Of a stretch of 64,000 nt of DNA, positions 50,988 through 59,954 are shown one piece after another. Both the position numbers and the translations under genes were made by a program. The DNA is from Zhongshania sp. (GTDB taxonomy: Bacteria; Pseudomonadota; Gammaproteobacteria; Pseudomonadales; Spongiibacteraceae), in contig NZ_JARGNU010000007.1 of the NCBI RefSeq assembly GCF_029212375.1, positions 1 through 64,000 on the forward strand, read 5' to 3'. Numbering within the stretch: the first letter of the stretch is position 1; every line of letters starts with the position of its first letter. The notes beneath the pieces were generated by a model. That model worked only from the letters and a program-made list of their open reading frames with translations, was not told where the DNA came from and did not search any database.

Positions 50988-51971
50988 ATGGCAGGTCAAA
51001 GCAAAACCGGGTACGAAACATATTACGTACCCGACAGTAGTAAGCTTGCTGTAAGTGCGACGATAGGCATGGTTACCACCGTTTATGGTGCAGCCAGCTT
51101 TATCAACGACAACAGCTACCGCCCCGGTGAAGAAACTAATTCCAGCTTTATATTATTTGTTGGTTTAGCTTGGCTCGCCGCGACGTTGTTCACGTGGTTT
51201 AGCATCACCATTAAGGAAAACCGCGCTGGCATGAACAGTGCGCAGCTCAAGCACTCTTATGTGCTGGGTATGCAGTGGTTTATCTTCTCGGAAGTGATGT
51301 TCTTTGGCGCTTTCTTCGGCGCGCTGTTCTATATCCGCAATTTGTCTGGCCCTTGGTTGGCGGGTGAAGGTGCGGCTGGTGCAATGAATGGTATGTTGTG
51401 GCCTGGCTTTGAATATAACTGGCCGATGCTGACCACGCCTCAGGATGCTATTGGCGGTGTTCAGGCTCAGGCTGCTGCTGGTCATTTGGCAAATAATGGT
51501 GAATTTACCGGTGCTGAAAAGCACTTGTCTTTCCCTGGTTTTGCCCACATTGCCCACTGGTTGCCGTTGTATAACACCATCATACTGTTAGCTTCGAGCT
51601 TTACCTGTCACATTGCCCACGTGGCAATGAAGAAGAATGACCGCAAGAAGTTCAACGTGTGGTTGTTTATCACGGTAGCGATGGGTTGCACCTTCCTGTA
51701 CTTGCAGTACATGGAATACCACGAAGCCCTGTTTGAATACGGCATTCACCTGAACAGCGGTGTTTACGGTACTACCTTCTTCATGTTGACTGGTTTCCAC
51801 GGTTTCCACGTGGCAATGGGTACCTTCATGCTGTTGGTGCAATGGTTGCGCTCAACCAGCAAAGGTCACTTTAGTGCAAACGACCAGTTTGGCTTTGAAG
51901 CCTCGTCTTGGTACTGGCACTTTGTTGACGTGGTTTGGGTCTTCCTATTCCTGTTTGTCTACATCCTCTAA
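50988..51971 (+). CDS. coxC: Cytochrome c oxidase subunit III
   Basis: A 327-residue, seven-helix subunit. The helix pair FIFSEVMFFGAFFGALFYIRNLSGPW and the terminal FGFEASSWYWHFVDVVWVFLFLFVYIL are typical. Longer than usual (about 270-290) because of an extra hydrophilic loop of about 60 residues (about 125-185, PTTPQDAIGG to FPGFAHI) after the second helix pair. The same inserted form occurs in other marine gammaproteobacteria, so it is probably lineage-specific. Confidence 0.95.
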   Translation: MAGQSKTGYETYYVPDSSKLAVSATIGMVTTVYGAASFINDNSYRPGEETNSSFILFVGLAWLAATLFTWFSITIKENRAGMNSAQLKHSYVLGMQWFIFSEVMFFGAFFGALFYIRNLSGPWLAGEGAAGAMNGMLWPGFEYNWPMLTTPQDAIGGVQAQAAAGHLANNGEFTGAEKHLSFPGFAHIAHWLPLYNTIILLASSFTCHIAHVAMKKNDRKKFNVWLFITVAMGCTFLYLQYMEYHEALFEYGIHLNSGVYGTTFFMLTGFHGFHVAMGTFMLLVQWLRSTSKGHFSANDQFGFEASSWYWHFVDVVWVFLFLFVYIL

Positions 51972-51999
51972 GCACTCGCTGCTGACGAGACGGTGATAC

Positions 52000-52044
52000 T
52001 GGCCGCTAAGGTCTATTTGCAATGCAAATAGACCTTAGCGGCCA
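52000..52044. terminator. Perfect 21-bp stem-loop after coxC
   Basis: TGGCCGCTAAGGTCTATTTGC (52000-52020) and its exact inverted copy (52024-52044) are separated only by AAT. On the + strand it is followed by TTTGTTT, so it is a plausible terminator for the cox operon. It also stops the convergent DUF2909 gene's transcripts. The length and perfection are unusual. Confidence 0.75.
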
Positions 52045-52072
52045 TTTGTTTACACGGCATTGCTGCCGCGGC

Positions 52073-52324
52073 TCAGGGCGCTTCTTGCAGCTCTTGGTTT
52101 GACTTCATGTAGCGTTGATCCCATGGAGCTTTAGACTCCAGTTTGCCGGAGTAAAACCCATAAACTATAAAGCCCATTAGCAATACGGCCAGCACTAGGC
52201 GGACGCTCAGTGACTGCCAAGTGCGCATGGTTTTTCCTTGATCTTGAATGAGGAAAAACAAGCCGCTAAACAGGCTAATCACTAGTCCTACGAACAGTAC
52301 AACGATGACAACTTTTAACCACAT
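52073..52324 (-). CDS. DUF2909 twin-membrane-helix protein
   Basis: An 83-residue protein with two hydrophobic helices (about 3-27 and 41-61) and a polar tail. It matches the small DUF2909 family that sits inverted between coxC and SURF1 in pseudomonads and relatives. Suspected of helping oxidase assembly from its position only. Confidence 0.88.
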   Translation of the reverse strand: MWLKVVIVVLFVGLVISLFSGLFFLIQDQGKTMRTWQSLSVRLVLAVLLMGFIVYGFYSGKLESKAPWDQRYMKSNQELQEAP

Positions 52325-52377
52325 GTTGGCGATTCTCCATAATAGTTCGCCGCAGTATACACAATAGGATTTGAAAA

Positions 52378-53124
52378 ATGCGGCCTTCGCACAGCAGATT
52401 CAAATGGCAGTTTGACTGGAAGTCGCTGCTGGTGATTGTGCTGATTTTGCCGATTCTCCTTAGTTTGGGCTTCTGGCAGCTGCGTCGCGCCGACGAGAAG
52501 GCCGCATTACTGGCTAATTTTGAGCAGCGCCGAAATTTTGCGCCAGTGGCTATCACTGGCTTGGCGGAATACCCAAATTACCTGCCAGTATTTGCTCTTG
52601 GCGAGTTTGATGCCCAGCGTTATTGGTTATTAGATAATCGTATTTCTCATGGCCGATTCGGATATGAGATAATGGCGGTTTTTACCTTAGTGGATGGCCG
52701 TGAGTTGTTGGTTAATCGGGGTTGGGTTGCGGGCGATGCCTCGCGCCAGATTTTACCTGCGGTAGTGGTGCCAAGCGGTACCGTGCAAATTATCGGCGAG
52801 TTATACCGCAATACCGAGAAAGCCTTTAGCTTGGGCGCCGAGCCGGTGGCGGCAGCTTGGCCACGTCGCCAGCAGTGGTTAGATCTTGACGATCTTGGTG
52901 GTGAATTTCCGGACTTGCTGCCCACCACCTTACAGCTTGCAGCAGACAGTGTCGGCGCCTTTGAAATTGAGCGGATGGTCGTTAACGTGACGCCCGCCAA
53001 ACATACCGGTTACGCAGTGCAGTGGTTCGCGATGGCGATTGCGCTGGGGATAATATTTATTTTTCGCAATAGCAATTTAGGCGAGTGGCTTAAGCGAAGT
53101 AAAAGCAATGAGAGCAACGAGTAA
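52378..53124 (+). CDS. SURF1-family oxidase assembly protein
   Basis: A 248-residue protein with two membrane helices, at the N-terminus (KSLLVIVLILPILLSLGFWQLRRADEK) and C-terminus (AVQWFAMAIALGIIFIF), around a periplasmic domain. The LGFWQLRRAxEK and LLVNRGWV motifs are SURF1 hallmarks. It helps insert haem a into subunit I. Its stop overlaps the start of the next gene (TAATG). Confidence 0.93.
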   Translation: MRPSHSRFKWQFDWKSLLVIVLILPILLSLGFWQLRRADEKAALLANFEQRRNFAPVAITGLAEYPNYLPVFALGEFDAQRYWLLDNRISHGRFGYEIMAVFTLVDGRELLVNRGWVAGDASRQILPAVVVPSGTVQIIGELYRNTEKAFSLGAEPVAAAWPRRQQWLDLDDLGGEFPDLLPTTLQLAADSVGAFEIERMVVNVTPAKHTGYAVQWFAMAIALGIIFIFRNSNLGEWLKRSKSNESNE

Positions 53125-53744
53125 TGACAATACCGAGTGACAATAAGCGTAGTAAAAAACTGCTAACCATAATTTTGGCAATTCCAATTGCCGTGATTCT
53201 GCTGTCCAGTGCGGTTTTTTACCTTGCCAAGCAAGACATTATTTCTTTCACCACGGTGAATCGGGGCACCTTGATTAATCCGCCTATGCAGCTTGGTGAT
53301 TTGCACCCGCTACGCCGCGACGGTGGCGAATTTCTGTTTAATCGCGCCGAATCCCGCTGGGTGTTTATGGTTGTTGGTGGCCGCGAATGTCGGGATGCCT
53401 GCGAACGAATGCTTTATCTCACGCGCCAGACTCACACTGCAATGGGTAAAAAATTAGATCGAGTGGAGCGTATTTATCTCGCGGTAGACGGACCGCTGTC
53501 GCCAGCGCTGCGTGATTTTCTCGAAGCTGAACACAGTGACATGACGGTGTTGCAGGCTGATGGCTCGGCCTTTTTAAAGAATCTAAAAAATCTTGAAATA
53601 AACCCCTTTGATTCAAGTACATTTTACGTCGTCGATCCGATGGGCTGGGTGATGATGTATTATCGCGCCGCCGATATGGAGCAGCTCACCCTGACGACCT
53701 TGGGCAAGGACGTCCTGAAAGATACGGGGCGCCTGATTAAATAG
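53124..53744 (+). CDS. SCO-like thioredoxin-fold protein in the oxidase cluster
   Basis: A 206-residue protein with one N-terminal membrane helix (about 13-34) and a periplasmic domain with the pattern WVFMVVGGRECRDACERMLYLTRQ, a CxxxC pair at the place where SCO proteins have it. A later VYVVDPMGWVMMYY strand follows. It is weaker than the true sco gene downstream and lacks the obvious copper-binding His. It is usually annotated only as hypothetical. Likely a redox or copper-handling assembly factor. Confidence 0.72.
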   Translation: MTIPSDNKRSKKLLTIILAIPIAVILLSSAVFYLAKQDIISFTTVNRGTLINPPMQLGDLHPLRRDGGEFLFNRAESRWVFMVVGGRECRDACERMLYLTRQTHTAMGKKLDRVERIYLAVDGPLSPALRDFLEAEHSDMTVLQADGSAFLKNLKNLEINPFDSSTFYVVDPMGWVMMYYRAADMEQLTLTTLGKDVLKDTGRLIK

Positions 53745-53785
53745 TTGGCGCGAACTATGTGTTAGAAAACAGACGGTATTGAACG

Positions 53786-54835
53786 ATGGCTCTATTTAAT
53801 ACAGCAGCACAGCGTAAAGCAGGATTTCGGCTCACCTTTATCTCTTGCATTATTGCGGTAATTGTCTTGGCAATGGGCGTGTTTACCCGCCTTGCCGACG
53901 CTGGCTTGGGTTGCCCAGACTGGCCGACTTGCTACGGTCATATTATGTGGCCGAGTGCTGATCACGAAGTGGCAAGGGCTAACGAAGCCTTTCCAGACAT
54001 GCCGGTAGAACACGATAAAACTTGGCCGGAAATGATCCATCGCTATTTGGCATCGAGTTTGGGCTTGTTAACGATCGGGATTGTTATTTTCTCGCTGCGC
54101 AAACGCAGTCCAGAGCAGCCCCTGAAACTGCCTATTTTCATTTTGGCCTTTATTATTTTACAAGGCATGTTCGGAATGTGGACGGTCACCTTAAAGCTGT
54201 GGCCGCAGGTGGTGACCTCGCATTTGCTTGGCGGCTTTACCACCTTGAGTTTATTGTGGTTGCTAACGCTCAGATTGAATAATCAACACTGGCAAGTTCC
54301 GGCGATTAGCGAAGTAAAGTTGAAAGCCTTAAAGCCGTTAGTGTTGCTCGGGCTAGTCATCGTGATTTGCCAGATTGCCCTTGGCGGTTGGACCACTTCA
54401 AATTACGCCGCCATTGCCTGCCCCGATTTTCCGCAGTGCCAAGGCGCATGGCTGCCCACCATGAATTTTGCCGACGGCTTTAATATTGGTCAGCATATTG
54501 GCCCTAATTACTTGGGCGGCACTATGGATAATGCCGCGCGGGTCGCTATTCATTTTAGCCACCGCATTGGCGCCATGGTGACCGGCCTGTATTTATTGTT
54601 TTTATTTTTTAAATTGCGCCAACTCAATATTGCACCCGCACGCAAAGCGGCTGGGGCGATGATCGCGATTTTGGCGCTGCAAATTGGTTTAGGTATTAGC
54701 AATATTGCGTTTAGCTTCCCGATTGATGTCGCTGTTGCTCACAATCTTGTTGGTGCGTTTTTATTGCTCAGCCAAGTAACAATTTGTTATTTGGTCTTAA
54801 CAACGGCGGTAATCCGCGGGGGAGTTCGGGTATGA
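53786..54835 (+). CDS. ctaA: Haem A synthase CtaA (COX15)
   Basis: A 349-residue, eight-helix enzyme that oxidises haem O to haem [23 protein letters not shown] near residue 31 and the histidines in [39 protein letters not shown] and [13 protein letters not shown] are the haem ligands. A cysteine pair in the loop [11 protein letters not shown] matches the C-containing loop of this family. Overlaps the ctaB start by 4 bases (ATGA). Confidence 0.95.
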   Translation: MALFNTAAQRKAGFRLTFISCIIAVIVLAMGVFTRLADAGLGCPDWPTCYGHIMWPSADHEVARANEAFPDMPVEHDKTWPEMIHRYLASSLGLLTIGIVIFSLRKRSPEQPLKLPIFILAFIILQGMFGMWTVTLKLWPQVVTSHLLGGFTTLSLLWLLTLRLNNQHWQVPAISEVKLKALKPLVLLGLVIVICQIALGGWTTSNYAAIACPDFPQCQGAWLPTMNFADGFNIGQHIGPNYLGGTMDNAARVAIHFSHRIGAMVTGLYLLFLFFKLRQLNIAPARKAAGAMIAILALQIGLGISNIAFSFPIDVAVAHNLVGAFLLLSQVTICYLVLTTAVIRGGVRV

Positions 54836-55740
54836 CACAGCCACAGTTGGCGGCAAACTGGCGGGATTATTACGAACTCTGTAAACCCAATGTGGTTTTA
54901 CTGATGTTGCTAACCTCGGTGATTGGCATGTTTATGTCGGTGCCTGGAATGGTGCCGTGGAATGCCTTGATTTTTGGTAATCTCGGTATTGCATTATGTG
55001 CGGGGGCAGCCGCCGCAATTAATCATTTGGTCGACAGCCGCATTGATTTGGTCATGGCGCGTACCCACAATCGGCCAATTGCTCAAGGTCGAGTTACTAA
55101 CCGCAATGCCGCTATCTTTGCCGCAATTATCGGCAGTGCCGGTATGGCGATTTTGCTTATTTTAGTTAACCCACTTACCGCGTGGCTGACCCTTGCCTCC
55201 CTGCTTGGCTATGCGGTGGTTTATACCCTGTATTTGAAGCGTGCTACGCCACAAAATATTGTGATCGGCGGCATTGCCGGTGCCGCGCCACCGCTATTGG
55301 GTTGGACTGCAGTAACCAATGAAATTCATGGTCACGCCCTGCTGTTGGTGTTAATTATTTTTATTTGGACGCCACCGCATTTTTGGGCCTTGGCAATTCA
55401 TCGCCGCGACGATTACGCCAAGGTTGATATTCCGATGTTGCCGGTTACCCATGGCATTGCCTACACTAAATTGCATACCCTGCTCTACACCATTTTATTG
55501 TTTGTGGTTACCTTGTTGCCCTTCGCAACAGGCATGAGCGGTTCCTTGTATTTACTTGGCGCGGTTTGTTTGGGCGCAGGCTTTCTGTATTGGTCTATCG
55601 TTTTGTTGCGGGGCAAAAATCCAAAAGCGCCAATGGCCACCTTCAAATACTCCATTATCTATTTAATGGCACTATTTATGATAATGCTGTTAGACCATTA
55701 TTTATTACCAGCAATGACTATTTTTGAGGTTGAAGTTTAA
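54832..55740 (+). CDS. ctaB: Protohaem IX farnesyltransferase CtaB
   Basis: A 302-residue UbiA-type prenyltransferase making haem O from haem B. The first Asp-rich motif is [20 protein letters not shown] and the second is [22 protein letters not shown] 54832 is chosen: it overlaps the ctaA stop, has GGGGAG upstream, and avoids 16 residues of non-conserved lead. Its stop overlaps the sco start (TAATG). Confidence 0.95.
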   Translation: MTQPQLAANWRDYYELCKPNVVLLMLLTSVIGMFMSVPGMVPWNALIFGNLGIALCAGAAAAINHLVDSRIDLVMARTHNRPIAQGRVTNRNAAIFAAIIGSAGMAILLILVNPLTAWLTLASLLGYAVVYTLYLKRATPQNIVIGGIAGAAPPLLGWTAVTNEIHGHALLLVLIIFIWTPPHFWALAIHRRDDYAKVDIPMLPVTHGIAYTKLHTLLYTILLFVVTLLPFATGMSGSLYLLGAVCLGAGFLYWSIVLLRGKNPKAPMATFKYSIIYLMALFMIMLLDHYLLPAMTIFEVEV

Positions 55741-56414
55741 TGACTGATGAAACGCAACATGGCGATTCTGCGGTGGTAGTGCGGCAGCGTGGTATACGTT
55801 TGACAGTGCTGGTCATTGTCAGCGTTGCTATTATCTTCGTGGCCGGCTTTTTTTATGCCGCTACGCGTGCGCGGATGATGACCGCCGAGGAGCTTAAATC
55901 TCAGGGCGCGTATCTCTACGAAAATCCGCGGATGTTGCCGAATTTTAGCTTGCTCAATGACCGCGGCGAAACCCTGACCCCTACTTCGCTGGAGGGTAAG
56001 TGGAATTTGGTGTTTTTCGGATTCACATACTGCCCCGATGTTTGCCCCACTACCCTTGCGCAGCTCAAGGCGTTTTATCAAGAGCTGACGCCAGAGGTGC
56101 AAGCAGATACGCAGATTTGGCTGGCCAGTGTTGATCCGGCTCGCGACACTCCAGAGCAATTGCACAGTTATTTGGATTTTTTTCACCCAGCCTTTCGCGG
56201 TATTACCGGTGACTTTTTAGAGATTCACCGCTTTGCGACGTCGCTGAATATTCCTTTTACTAAGGTGCCTGGCGGCGGTAGTAATTACCAAGTTGAGCAC
56301 AGCGCCAATGTGGCCTTGATTAATCCCAAAGGGCACTCGATTGGCTTCTTTAAAGCGCCGCTGGAGATCAGTAAGCTCAAGCGCGCGTATTTGTCGATTC
56401 GTGAATACAATTGA
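55740..56414 (+). CDS. SCO1/SenC copper chaperone
   Basis: A 224-residue membrane-anchored thioredoxin-fold protein. The copper-binding FFGFTYCPDVCPTTL (CxxxC) and the later His in YQVEHSANVALI are both present. It delivers Cu to the CuA centre of subunit II. Last gene of the oxidase cluster, convergent with znuB. Confidence 0.94.
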   Translation: MTDETQHGDSAVVVRQRGIRLTVLVIVSVAIIFVAGFFYAATRARMMTAEELKSQGAYLYENPRMLPNFSLLNDRGETLTPTSLEGKWNLVFFGFTYCPDVCPTTLAQLKAFYQELTPEVQADTQIWLASVDPARDTPEQLHSYLDFFHPAFRGITGDFLEIHRFATSLNIPFTKVPGGGSNYQVEHSANVALINPKGHSIGFFKAPLEISKLKRAYLSIREYN

Positions 56415-56450
56415 TCGACACTGCCGCGCAGTTAAGGCCAAATTGTAGGC

Positions 56451-57245
56451 TTAGCTGCTGCGCCGGTAGCCCGGCGCGAGCTGCCCTAGAATAAATAAGC
56501 AGCCCGCCCCCAGCACAATGCTCGGTCCTGCGGGGGTATCCCAGTACCACGCCCCCGCCAATCCACCACATACCGCCAGCGCGCCAACGAGCGCAGCAAT
56601 GAGCCCCGCTTGTTCTGGGCTGCGCGCTACTCTGGCGGCGGCCGAGGCGGGAATAATAAGCATGGCGGTTATCAATAATACGCCAACAATCTTCATGGCC
56701 ACGGCAACCGTTGCGGCTACCATTAGCATTAGCAGCAACTTCAAACGTTTCACTGGCAGGCCTTCAATTTCGGCCAGTTCGGCGTGGGCGCAGAGTGCGA
56801 CGAGCGCTGGCCAGTAGCGCCACAGCAGGCCCAATACCAAGGCGCAGATCAAGGCTAGGTTAATCAGGTCTTCGCGCATAATCGCCAGCAGATCCCCGAA
56901 TAAAAAAGCGTTGAGATCAAGGCGTTGATTGTCGATAAATGACAGGCACACTAAGCCGAGTGCCAAGCTGCTGTGAGACAGGATGCCCAGCAGGCTATCT
57001 AAGGCGATGTCGCGCCACCACTGCAGTGCGAATAATAACCCAGCAATAAACAGGCAGGTGAAGAGCACGCTGTATTGGAGGTTGGCTTGCAGTGCTAGGC
57101 CTAGCGCAAGGCCTAACAGCGCGGAGTGCGCGAGCGTGTCGCCGTAGTAGGCCATGCGCTGCCATGTAACCAGTGCACCGAGTGGACCGCAGACGGCGGC
57201 GACTAATAGGCCCGCGACTAAGGCGTAGAGTAAAATATCAATCAT
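56451..57245 (-). CDS. znuB: Zinc ABC transporter permease ZnuB
   Basis: A 264-residue ABC-3-type permease with about 8 membrane segments, beginning MIDILLYALVAGLLVAAVCGPLGALVTWQRMAYYGD. It contains the family's HSALLGLALG and MLIIPASAAARVAR motifs. ATG 57245 is chosen because it overlaps the znuC stop by 8 bases; a longer frame would run far into znuC. It forms the channel with ZnuC and ZnuA. Confidence 0.93.
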   Translation of the reverse strand: MIDILLYALVAGLLVAAVCGPLGALVTWQRMAYYGDTLAHSALLGLALGLALQANLQYSVLFTCLFIAGLLFALQWWRDIALDSLLGILSHSSLALGLVCLSFIDNQRLDLNAFLFGDLLAIMREDLINLALICALVLGLLWRYWPALVALCAHAELAEIEGLPVKRLKLLLMLMVAATVAVAMKIVGVLLITAMLIIPASAAARVARSPEQAGLIAALVGALAVCGGLAGAWYWDTPAGPSIVLGAGCLFILGQLAPGYRRSS

Positions 57246-57993
57246 GTTGGTGATGCTCGCAAACCACGTCGCCGTGAATATCGTGTTGATGGTCGTGATC
57301 GTGCTGGTAGAGGGCAACTGCCTCGGCGTGGCGGCGGCCAAACAAGGCGAGATACTCAGGGTCATTGCTGACCTGCTCGGGGTGGCCGTGGCAGCAGATG
57401 TGTTGATTGAGGCAGATGACGGTGTCGGTTTGCGCCATAACCCAGTGTAAATCGTGGGAGACCATGAGCACCGCGCAGCCCAGCTCGTCGCGCAGGGCAT
57501 TAATCAGCTCGTATAATTCGGTTTGACCACTTATATCCACGCCTTGCGCGGGTTCATCGAGTACCAGTAAATCTGGGCTGCTAAGCAAGGCGCGGCTGAG
57601 GAGTACACGCTGGGTTTCGCCGCCAGAAATATCGTGCAGAGGTCGGTCTCGCAAATGGCTGATGCCGGTTCGCGCCAGTGCGGTGTCGATTTGGCTGCGC
57701 TTGGGTTTGGCCATGGCTAAAAACCGCGCGACACTCAGTGGCATCAAGGGGTTGAGGGTGAGCTTTTGGGGCATATAGCCAATGCGTAGGCCGGGGCGGC
57801 GATAAATACTGCCGCTGTCGGCTTTGCTTAAGCCAAGCGCAACTTTTATTAAGGTGCTTTTACCTGCGCCATTGGGGCCGATAATAGTCATGATCTGCTT
57901 GGCGTTGAGGCTCAGGCTGATGTCATTGAGCAAGCTCTGCTGTTGGTGCTTGAGTGAAACATTGTGCAGGCTCAGCAGTGGCGAATCAGTCAT
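57238..57993 (-). CDS. znuC: Zinc ABC transporter ATPase ZnuC
   Basis: A 251-residue ABC ATPase: Walker A GPNGAGKST, signature ISGGETQRVLLSRALL, Walker B LLVLDEPAQGVD, and the switch His in MVSHDLHWV. The C-terminus is strongly His-rich (HDHDHQHDIHGDVV through EHHQHD), a zinc-binding tail common in ZnuC. It overlaps zur at its start by 8 bases and znuB at its end, so zur-znuC-znuB are one unit. Confidence 0.95.
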   Translation of the reverse strand: MTDSPLLSLHNVSLKHQQQSLLNDISLSLNAKQIMTIIGPNGAGKSTLIKVALGLSKADSGSIYRRPGLRIGYMPQKLTLNPLMPLSVARFLAMAKPKRSQIDTALARTGISHLRDRPLHDISGGETQRVLLSRALLSSPDLLVLDEPAQGVDISGQTELYELINALRDELGCAVLMVSHDLHWVMAQTDTVICLNQHICCHGHPEQVSNDPEYLALFGRRHAEAVALYQHDHDHQHDIHGDVVCEHHQHD

Positions 57994-58486
57994 GCTGCGC
58001 TTCTCCCTGGTGCTCTTTTAGACATTGGGCGCAGCAGCCAACTACTTCTACACTGGCGGTATCGATCGTAAATGCCTGTTGGGCAGCGGCGGCGGCAATG
58101 GCTGGATTGATCAGTTTGGCGTCTAATTCGGTGGCGATTTGGCAGTGCCTACAAATCAGGAAATGGCCCTGATGAGCGTCGCCAGGGTCACTGCAGCCGA
58201 CAAAGGCGTTAAGTGATGCAATGCGGTGAACAAGGCCGTTATCGAGCAAAAAATCCAAGGCGCGGTATACGGTGGGTGGCGCTGGCCGGCGAATAGATTC
58301 TTTTGCTAGCTCCTCAAGAATGGTATAAGCCCCTACCGGCTGATGGTTTGCCCACACGGTTGTTAGCACTAGCTCGCGAATGCGCGTGAACCGGAGATCG
58401 CGCCGCTGGCAGAGTTCACGGGCGCGAAGCAGTGCGTCGTCAATGCAGTGTTGATGGTTATGTTGGTGGCTAATATTGTGCATCAC
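57986..58486 (-). CDS. zur: Zinc uptake regulator Zur (Fur family)
   Basis: A 166-residue Fur-family repressor. The winged helix-turn-helix (about 20-90) has LVLTTVWANHQPVGAYTIL and PPTVYRALDFLLDNGLVHRI. The structural zinc site CRHC near 115 and CCAQC near 156 are both present. The N-terminus is His-rich (HQHNHQHC). Fur-family signatures and the neighbours favour Zur. With Zn bound it would repress this operon and znuA. Confidence 0.92.
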   Translation of the reverse strand: MMHNISHQHNHQHCIDDALLRARELCQRRDLRFTRIRELVLTTVWANHQPVGAYTILEELAKESIRRPAPPTVYRALDFLLDNGLVHRIASLNAFVGCSDPGDAHQGHFLICRHCQIATELDAKLINPAIAAAAAQQAFTIDTASVEVVGCCAQCLKEHQGEAQHD

Positions 58487-58517
58487 CTTGGGGCGTCCGA
58501 GCAGTTTTCATAATAAT

Positions 58518-58538
58518 ATAATGTTATAATATTGCATT
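58518..58538. promoter_or_regulatory. Zur-type operator between zur and znuA
   Basis: AATGTTATAATATTGCATT at 58520-58538 is a near-palindrome closely resembling the known Zur site of E. coli znu genes (AATGTTATAATATCACA). It lies in the 82-base divergent region, about 30 bases from each start, so one dimer pair could shut both operons. Confidence 0.8.
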
Positions 58539-58568
58539 AGCGCATATGTAAACAATGGGGAAATTTGC

Positions 58569-59399
58569 TTGAAAGCAATAATATTGGGATTGGTGGTGGC
58601 TTGGATGCTCGGAAATACGGCGTGGGCAGGCGATAAACCGGTGATCTTAACCAGTATTATGCCCCTGCAGTTGCTGGTGCGCGATATTGCTGGCGACGCT
58701 GTGACGGTTGATTTGTTGGCGCCTGCAAATGTTTCGCCTCACGACTTTCAGCTTCGTCCTTCGGATATGCAGCGCCTGCGCAGTGCCGATTTGGTGTTGT
58801 GGGTTGGGCCCGCTATGGAAGGCTATTTGGAAAAAGCGGTGGCAGGGCAAGATAATGCGGTGGCGCTTTTTCCTGCGCTGAGTTTGGATGAGGATCCTCA
58901 TGTGTGGATGGACGGCGAGCAGGTGCAGAATATTTCGCGACGCATCGCTCGGTTGTTGTCTGATCGCATGCCAACCCGTGGCGCCTTTTTTCACGCTAAT
59001 GCGGCGCGGTTTAGCACTGAGTTTCGGCAGTACGACAAACAGTTGCAGCTTGAGATAAGCCGAGTGGGTAATCGTCCCTATCTATTACTACACGATGGAT
59101 TTAGCCGCTTTGAGCGCCATTTTGGTTTGGCTGAGGCCGAGGTGGTTATGCCCGCCTCAGATCGTCTGCCTGGTGCTCGGCATATTGTGCGGTTGCGCGC
59201 GCGCCTGCAGGCGGCGGAGTTTGCTTGTGTTTTTAGGGAGCCGCAGTATCCCGCAGCCATGCTAAACGCATTAACCTCGGGTTTAGATGTTCCGGTAATA
59301 GAAATTGACCCGCTTGGTGTGGGCATGATGAAGGCTGACGGTTTTCTTAGCTTATACCGTCAGCTGGGTCAGGCTTTTTTGAAGTGCTTTGCTGCATAG
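58569..59399 (+). CDS. znuA: Zinc ABC transporter substrate-binding protein ZnuA-like
   Basis: A 276-residue periplasmic protein with a signal peptide (about 1-20, ending WAG). Metal-ligand His and Asp appear in NVSPHDFQLRPSDM, DEDPHVWMD, LLHDGFSRFERHFG and VIEIDPLGVG. It lacks the His/Asp-rich loop found in many ZnuA proteins, so zinc delivery may rely on the four core ligands. Divergent from zur. Confidence 0.9.
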   Translation: MKAIILGLVVAWMLGNTAWAGDKPVILTSIMPLQLLVRDIAGDAVTVDLLAPANVSPHDFQLRPSDMQRLRSADLVLWVGPAMEGYLEKAVAGQDNAVALFPALSLDEDPHVWMDGEQVQNISRRIARLLSDRMPTRGAFFHANAARFSTEFRQYDKQLQLEISRVGNRPYLLLHDGFSRFERHFGLAEAEVVMPASDRLPGARHIVRLRARLQAAEFACVFREPQYPAAMLNALTSGLDVPVIEIDPLGVGMMKADGFLSLYRQLGQAFLKCFAA

Positions 59400-59437
59400 G
59401 GTTTGGCGTTGGCCGCGAGGCCTTGTTGCCGCCATCC

Positions 59438-59701
59438 TCATTTGGCGCTGATTAGCACGCGTTGGCTAATTTGAGCGTCGAGCTCCACATTCAGTGTAGC
59501 TGATACGACATCCAGGTTTTTTTCTAAAAAGCGATCGGCTGAGTGTTGTGAAACATACTCGGCTTTGTGCTCCTGTGGCTGGGTGTCTGTGCTGGTGTTG
59601 AACGCCAATACCAGCGACTGATTCGCACCTACTTCCGGTTCGGCAGCAGTCGCCATAGTACTGGCAACCAAGATTAAGATTGCGCTGGTAAGTTTGTTCA
59701 T
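59438..59701 (-). CDS. Small secreted protein of unknown function
   Basis: An 87-residue protein with a clean signal peptide (MNKLTSAILILVASTMATAA, then EPEVG). GAGGAG lies upstream of ATG 59701; the longer frame to 59932 has no such site and reads through the repeat-rich promoter region. The mature part is short and polar, with no recognised domain. Convergent with znuA. Confidence 0.7.
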   Translation of the reverse strand: MNKLTSAILILVASTMATAAEPEVGANQSLVLAFNTSTDTQPQEHKAEYVSQHSADRFLEKNLDVVSATLNVELDAQISQRVLISAK

Positions 59702-59740
59702 TTCCGTTTCTCCTCTAATCAGCTGAGCCGTGTTTTGCTC

Positions 59741-59782
59741 AACACAAGGTAAAGGGTTACCTTGTGTTACGTAATGTAACAC
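59741..59782. promoter_or_regulatory. Overlapping inverted repeats, probable operator cluster
   Basis: AACACAAGGTAA (59741-59752) and TTACCTTGTGTT (59757-59768) are perfect inverted copies, and GTGTTAC (59764-59770) with GTAACAC (59776-59782) form a second, overlapping dyad. Further GGTAACC-like words follow near 59811-59870. The cluster lies just upstream of the secreted-protein start. Confidence 0.6.
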
Positions 59783-59954
59783 AGTAAGTCTAGAAGTCTC
59801 CTTAATTTTCGGTAACCTTTGGGTAATGTGGCGTTCACTCTGGGTAGTTGATGTGATAAACGGTAACACTTCGGTTTGGCTGGCTTGGAATATTTTGCCG
59901 CAGAGGCTCGTGTTACACTCTCTGCTTCCCATAACTACGCGTTAACTCATCACT

